9,092 nt of DNA from an uncultured Pseudomonadota bacterium (GTDB taxonomy: Bacteria; Pseudomonadota; Alphaproteobacteria; RF32; CAG-239). Below the pieces are notes generated by a model. That model was not told where the DNA came from. It worked only from the letters and a program-made list of their open reading frames with translations, and searched no databases. The position numbers and the translations under genes are program-made. The stretch's first letter is position 1. Every line of letters starts with the position of its first letter. The stretch is taken from positions 1 through 9,092 of the forward strand of contig CABUUO010000026.1 of the NCBI GenBank assembly GCA_902494875.1. The letters are read 5' to 3'. Of the stretch, positions 7,268 to 9,092 are shown in pieces.

Positions 7268-7747
7268 TCAGCGCGGATAGATTAAGCGTTCATCGCTGAT
7301 ATTGGCCAAAACTTCATCCAAATAACGTTTTGCCAGAAGATTGGCCATCGGCAGATTCATATCCAAATAATTGCCGCAGTCTTTTGCTGAGGCTCCCGGA
7401 ACTTCGCCTTTATAATCGCGGATAAAAGCAAACATCTCCCGCATCAGAGGCACAATATCGCGCGAAGTATAGTCTCCGGCCAAAAGCAGATAAAAACCCG
7501 TGCGGCAGCCCATAGGACCGAAATATAACGTTTTGGAACCATATTGCCGATGATTTCGCAGAAAAGTAGCCCCTAAGTGTTCAATCGTGTGCATTTCGGC
7601 CGTATTCATCACCGGCTCATCATTGGGACTGGTCATTCTGATATCAAAAGTCGTAACCGTTTCCTCGCCGATATTATCCTTACGGGAAACATACAATCCG
7701 GGAATCAACCGGATATGATCAACGGTAAAACTGGCAATTTTTTCCAT
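7268..7747 (-). CDS. luxS: S-ribosylhomocysteine lyase LuxS (AI-2 synthesis)
   Basis: LuxS cleaves S-ribosylhomocysteine to homocysteine and DPD, the precursor of autoinducer-2, in the activated methyl cycle. The 159 residues are full length. The metal site is complete: H53 and H57 in HTIEH, with C124 in KDCGNY. The catalytic residues E56 and C81 (in GPMGCRTGFYLL) are also present. The ATG at 7747 has a strong AAAGGAG (7754-7760) 6 nt upstream, and the protein opens with the family's usual IASFTVDH. The gene sits between two paralogous GNAT-like genes on the same strand, 54 bp after the first. A methylthioadenosine/SAH nucleosidase (Pfs), needed to make its substrate, is not in the window. 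LuxS is rare in Alphaproteobacteria, which usually use SAH hydrolase; the YFGPMGCRTGFYLL wording recalls Firmicutes and Bacteroidetes forms, suggesting transfer. Confidence 0.96.
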   Translation of the reverse strand: MEKIASFTVDHIRLIPGLYVSRKDNIGEETVTTFDIRMTSPNDEPVMNTAEMHTIEHLGATFLRNHRQYGSKTLYFGPMGCRTGFYLLLAGDYTSRDIVPLMREMFAFIRDYKGEVPGASAKDCGNYLDMNLPMANLLAKRYLDEVLANISDERLIYPR

Positions 7748-7759
7748 TTTCAGCTCCTT

Positions 7760-7802
7760 TTTTTCAGATTATAACCTGAAAAAGCAAAATAGAAAGCTTT
7801 TT
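7760..7802 (-). promoter_or_regulatory. Candidate luxS promoter with two overlapping hairpins
   Basis: On the minus strand a perfect TATAAT (7768-7773) lies 20 bp upstream of the luxS ATG, but no good -35 is seen 16-18 bp further up. The same DNA encodes two RNA hairpins that share the tract at 7779-7783. AAAAAGC (7802-7796) pairs with GCTTTTT (7785-7779), a weak terminator-like structure just past the upstream gene. CTGAAAAA-type arms (7783-7776 and 7767-7760) form the second, immediately before the ribosome site. The arms are seen directly; promoter or attenuator function is inference. Confidence 0.38.
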
Positions 7803-8545
7803 TATAAAATCATACGACAACCGGCGCCAATACGTTTGAAACCATTGTGCTCATACCATCTTTCAAGCCGGCAGCTTGAAAGCAGATTAACATTGAGACT
7901 GACACAACCGCTTTGCCGACAGTATTCCGTACAGGCATTAATAATTGCCGCCGGATGCTCCGTTTCGGCATACCCCGAAGCAACAGCAACATTGAATAAA
8001 AGAGCATAATTATCAAAACATCCGACAGTTGCTACCGCTGCCGGATGTTTGCCATCATAAGAAATGAAATGGGTCAGGTTATTGTTATCAAAAGAACGCC
8101 GTAAACCAGACAATATTTCCGGAGAAATCTTTGCCATATACGGATTAGGCGAGCGGAAATATTCCGAAAAAACTTTTATATAATTTTCCTGATCGGTTTT
8201 GTCTTCCACACGGCGGGCTGTAAATGAGGCTTTGTGAGCTCCGCCCTCATAGCGCATCCAGGTATCGGTACAATTAACCTTAAACCTGTTGTTTTGCAAT
8301 TCATTCAGGTTTTCTCCATCCGTTACGCTGAGCTGAATGTGAACAGGACGTCCGATCCGTGAAAAATGCTGCTTTAATTCGCTAAGGACACTTCTCAGCG
8401 GGCATAAGTCGGATACAACGGCATAATTCCAATACTTCTCCGAAATATTTTTACTGTAATAAATATTGTAAGAATGCGTTGTAATTTTGTCTGTAAAATA
8501 CATTCCCTTCTGCAGCTGATACTGAAGATCAAATAAATACATCAT
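7802..8545 (-). CDS. GNAT-like protein with degenerate acetyl-CoA loop, paralog of the gene at 6319-7047
   Basis: This protein is about 247 residues and co-linear with the other GNAT gene. Shared landmarks are QKGMYFTDKI near the N-terminus, NYAVVSDL, LNELQ, a W-x-RY-x-G segment, HFISYDGKHP, and a C-terminal LERWYEHNGFKRIGAG. The R-G-R-G-Y-T loop that binds acetyl-CoA in the paralog is replaced by A-E-T-E-H-P, so catalysis is doubtful. It may have diverged to bind something else or be decaying, although the frame is intact. I chose the ATG at 8545 because it aligns exactly with the paralog's start and has GGTGG 5 nt upstream. A GTG at 8554 is in frame and would add three residues, but it lacks its own ribosome site and appears to be part of that GGTGG. 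The final residues run into the AT-rich gap before luxS, with which it may be co-transcribed. Function unknown. Confidence 0.78.
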   Translation of the reverse strand: MMYLFDLQYQLQKGMYFTDKITTHSYNIYYSKNISEKYWNYAVVSDLCPLRSVLSELKQHFSRIGRPVHIQLSVTDGENLNELQNNRFKVNCTDTWMRYEGGAHKASFTARRVEDKTDQENYIKVFSEYFRSPNPYMAKISPEILSGLRRSFDNNNLTHFISYDGKHPAAVATVGCFDNYALLFNVAVASGYAETEHPAAIINACTEYCRQSGCVSLNVNLLSSCRLERWYEHNGFKRIGAGCRMIL

Positions 8546-8657
8546 ATTGGCCACCGTAAAAAAATTGTATTTTTAGACGATATATCACTAATTGGGGAAA
8601 AATGCAAGCAAAAATGAATCTCCTGACAAAAGTAAGACAAATGGATAGTGCACTAAA

Positions 8658-8671
8658 CATAATATATTATG
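8658..8671. repeat. 14-bp perfect palindrome in a divergent promoter region
   Basis: CATAATA followed directly by TATTATG forms a perfect 14-bp palindrome. It lies in the 245-bp gap between the divergent GNAT-like gene (start 8545) and the cysteine-rich gene (start 8791), 75 bp upstream of the latter's candidate -10. It could be a dimeric regulator's operator, though AT-rich palindromes of this size can occur by chance. I see no gene in this gap. Confidence 0.35.
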
Positions 8672-8722
8672 CTGGTTTAATCATATTTTAGTGAAAATTT
8701 CCATTCTGGTGGCAATTTATTG

Positions 8723-8751
8723 TTGTATTTCTTTGCGGCGCATGGCATAAT
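8723..8751 (+). promoter_or_regulatory. Candidate promoter for the second cysteine-rich gene
   Basis: TTGTAT (8723-8728) is followed after 17 bp by CATAAT (8746-8751), which is one mismatch from the -10 consensus. TG at 8743-8744 precedes it in the extended -10 position. The predicted transcript would start near 8758 and carry a leader of about 33 nt. The ribosome site is GAGGTG (8781-8786), 4 nt before ATG 8791. Confidence 0.5.
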
Positions 8752-8790
8752 ATACCCAGGCTTTAGTTCTAATTATTTATGAGGTGCATT

Positions 8791-9092
8791 ATGTCATACT
8801 TTCGCAAAATGTTGTATCTGTCCGCTTCGGTCTTTATTTTGACCCAGGCTTCCGAAACATTGGCTAATCCTGATATAGGCAGCCTCTACCCCACACTCAC
8901 ATCACACTCCTTAGGGCTAAAGCCTCACAATTCCTTTCTGCTGGCAAAAGCGACCTTCCTGCCCGATACCAAGGACGACCTCGGCTTCTCCGGACGCGAT
9001 GCCGCCAGCAGCGGCTATGGTCAGGGCGACGTCTGTAAAGACTATCCGCTGTCTCAATGTCCCGCTAACGGCACATGTTCTTCCTGTGTTAC
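8791..9092 (+). CDS. Secreted cysteine-rich protein, 5' part (3' end outside window)
   Basis: The frame is open from ATG 8791 to the window edge, giving 100 complete codons. A strong GAGGTG ribosome site lies 4 nt upstream, and a candidate extended -10 promoter precedes it. Residues 1-25 form a signal peptide: a short charged start (MSYFRKM), a hydrophobic core (LYLSASVFIL), and a cleavage site after ETLA, before NPD. The first 50 or so mature residues contain no cysteine. A cysteine-rich stretch then begins (CKDYPLSQCPANGTCSSCV), with C-x2-C spacing like that in the protein at 1-1140. It is probably a member of the same or a related family of exported cysteine-rich proteins, and it shows what the missing N-terminus of the other might look like. 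Function unknown; the assignment to one family is inference from composition and spacing. Confidence 0.8.
   Translation, partial: MSYFRKMLYLSASVFILTQASETLANPDIGSLYPTLTSHSLGLKPHNSFLLAKATFLPDTKDDLGFSGRDAASSGYGQGDVCKDYPLSQCPANGTCSSCV

Noticed and set aside
7748..7801. SAH or SAM riboswitch upstream of luxS
   Set aside because: The gap is only 54 bp, AT-rich, and shows only short AT stems, far from the conserved cores of known SAH or SAM riboswitches.
6319..8545. GNAT-luxS-GNAT block as a toxin-antitoxin system of the TacAT type
   Set aside because: GNAT toxins of that type are shorter and have a small DNA-binding antitoxin gene directly upstream; no such gene is present beside either copy.

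Overview
The window looks like chromosome from a host-associated, gut-type alphaproteobacterium of moderate GC with AT-rich intergenic gaps. This is inferred from an hflK-hflC-degP operon with an Mrp-type gene divergent from it, which is common in Alphaproteobacteria, and from large secreted cysteine-rich repeat proteins of a kind I associate with uncultured gut alphaproteobacteria. No rRNA, tRNA, CRISPR array, transposase or phage gene was seen.

Layout. Positions 1-1140 hold the 3' part of a secreted cysteine-rich repeat protein, followed by a strong intrinsic terminator and a short intergenic gap with a repeat-like palindromic element. An Mrp/ApbC iron-sulfur carrier ATPase gene follows on the minus strand (1316-2314). 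It is divergent from a tightly packed plus-strand operon: hflK, hflC, a DegP/HtrA-type periplasmic protease, and holC (DNA polymerase III chi subunit), covering 2418-6315. The first three are envelope quality-control genes: HflKC is the membrane partner of FtsH, and DegP acts in the periplasm. HolC is an apparently unrelated passenger.

From 6319 to 8554 three minus-strand genes form a second block: a GNAT-type acetyltransferase, luxS, and a second GNAT-like gene. The two GNAT-like proteins are clear paralogs over their whole length and bracket luxS. They share an N-terminal domain I do not recognise, and the second has lost the acetyl-CoA-binding P-loop signature. LuxS is unexpected in an alphaproteobacterium and suggests lateral transfer from another gut bacterium.

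The last 302 bases begin another gene that I read directly. It has its own candidate promoter, ribosome-binding site and signal peptide, followed by the start of a cysteine-rich region. The window is therefore flanked at both ends by secreted cysteine-rich proteins, both cut by the window edges. The least explained parts are these proteins and the GNAT-luxS-GNAT block; the rest is ordinary housekeeping.
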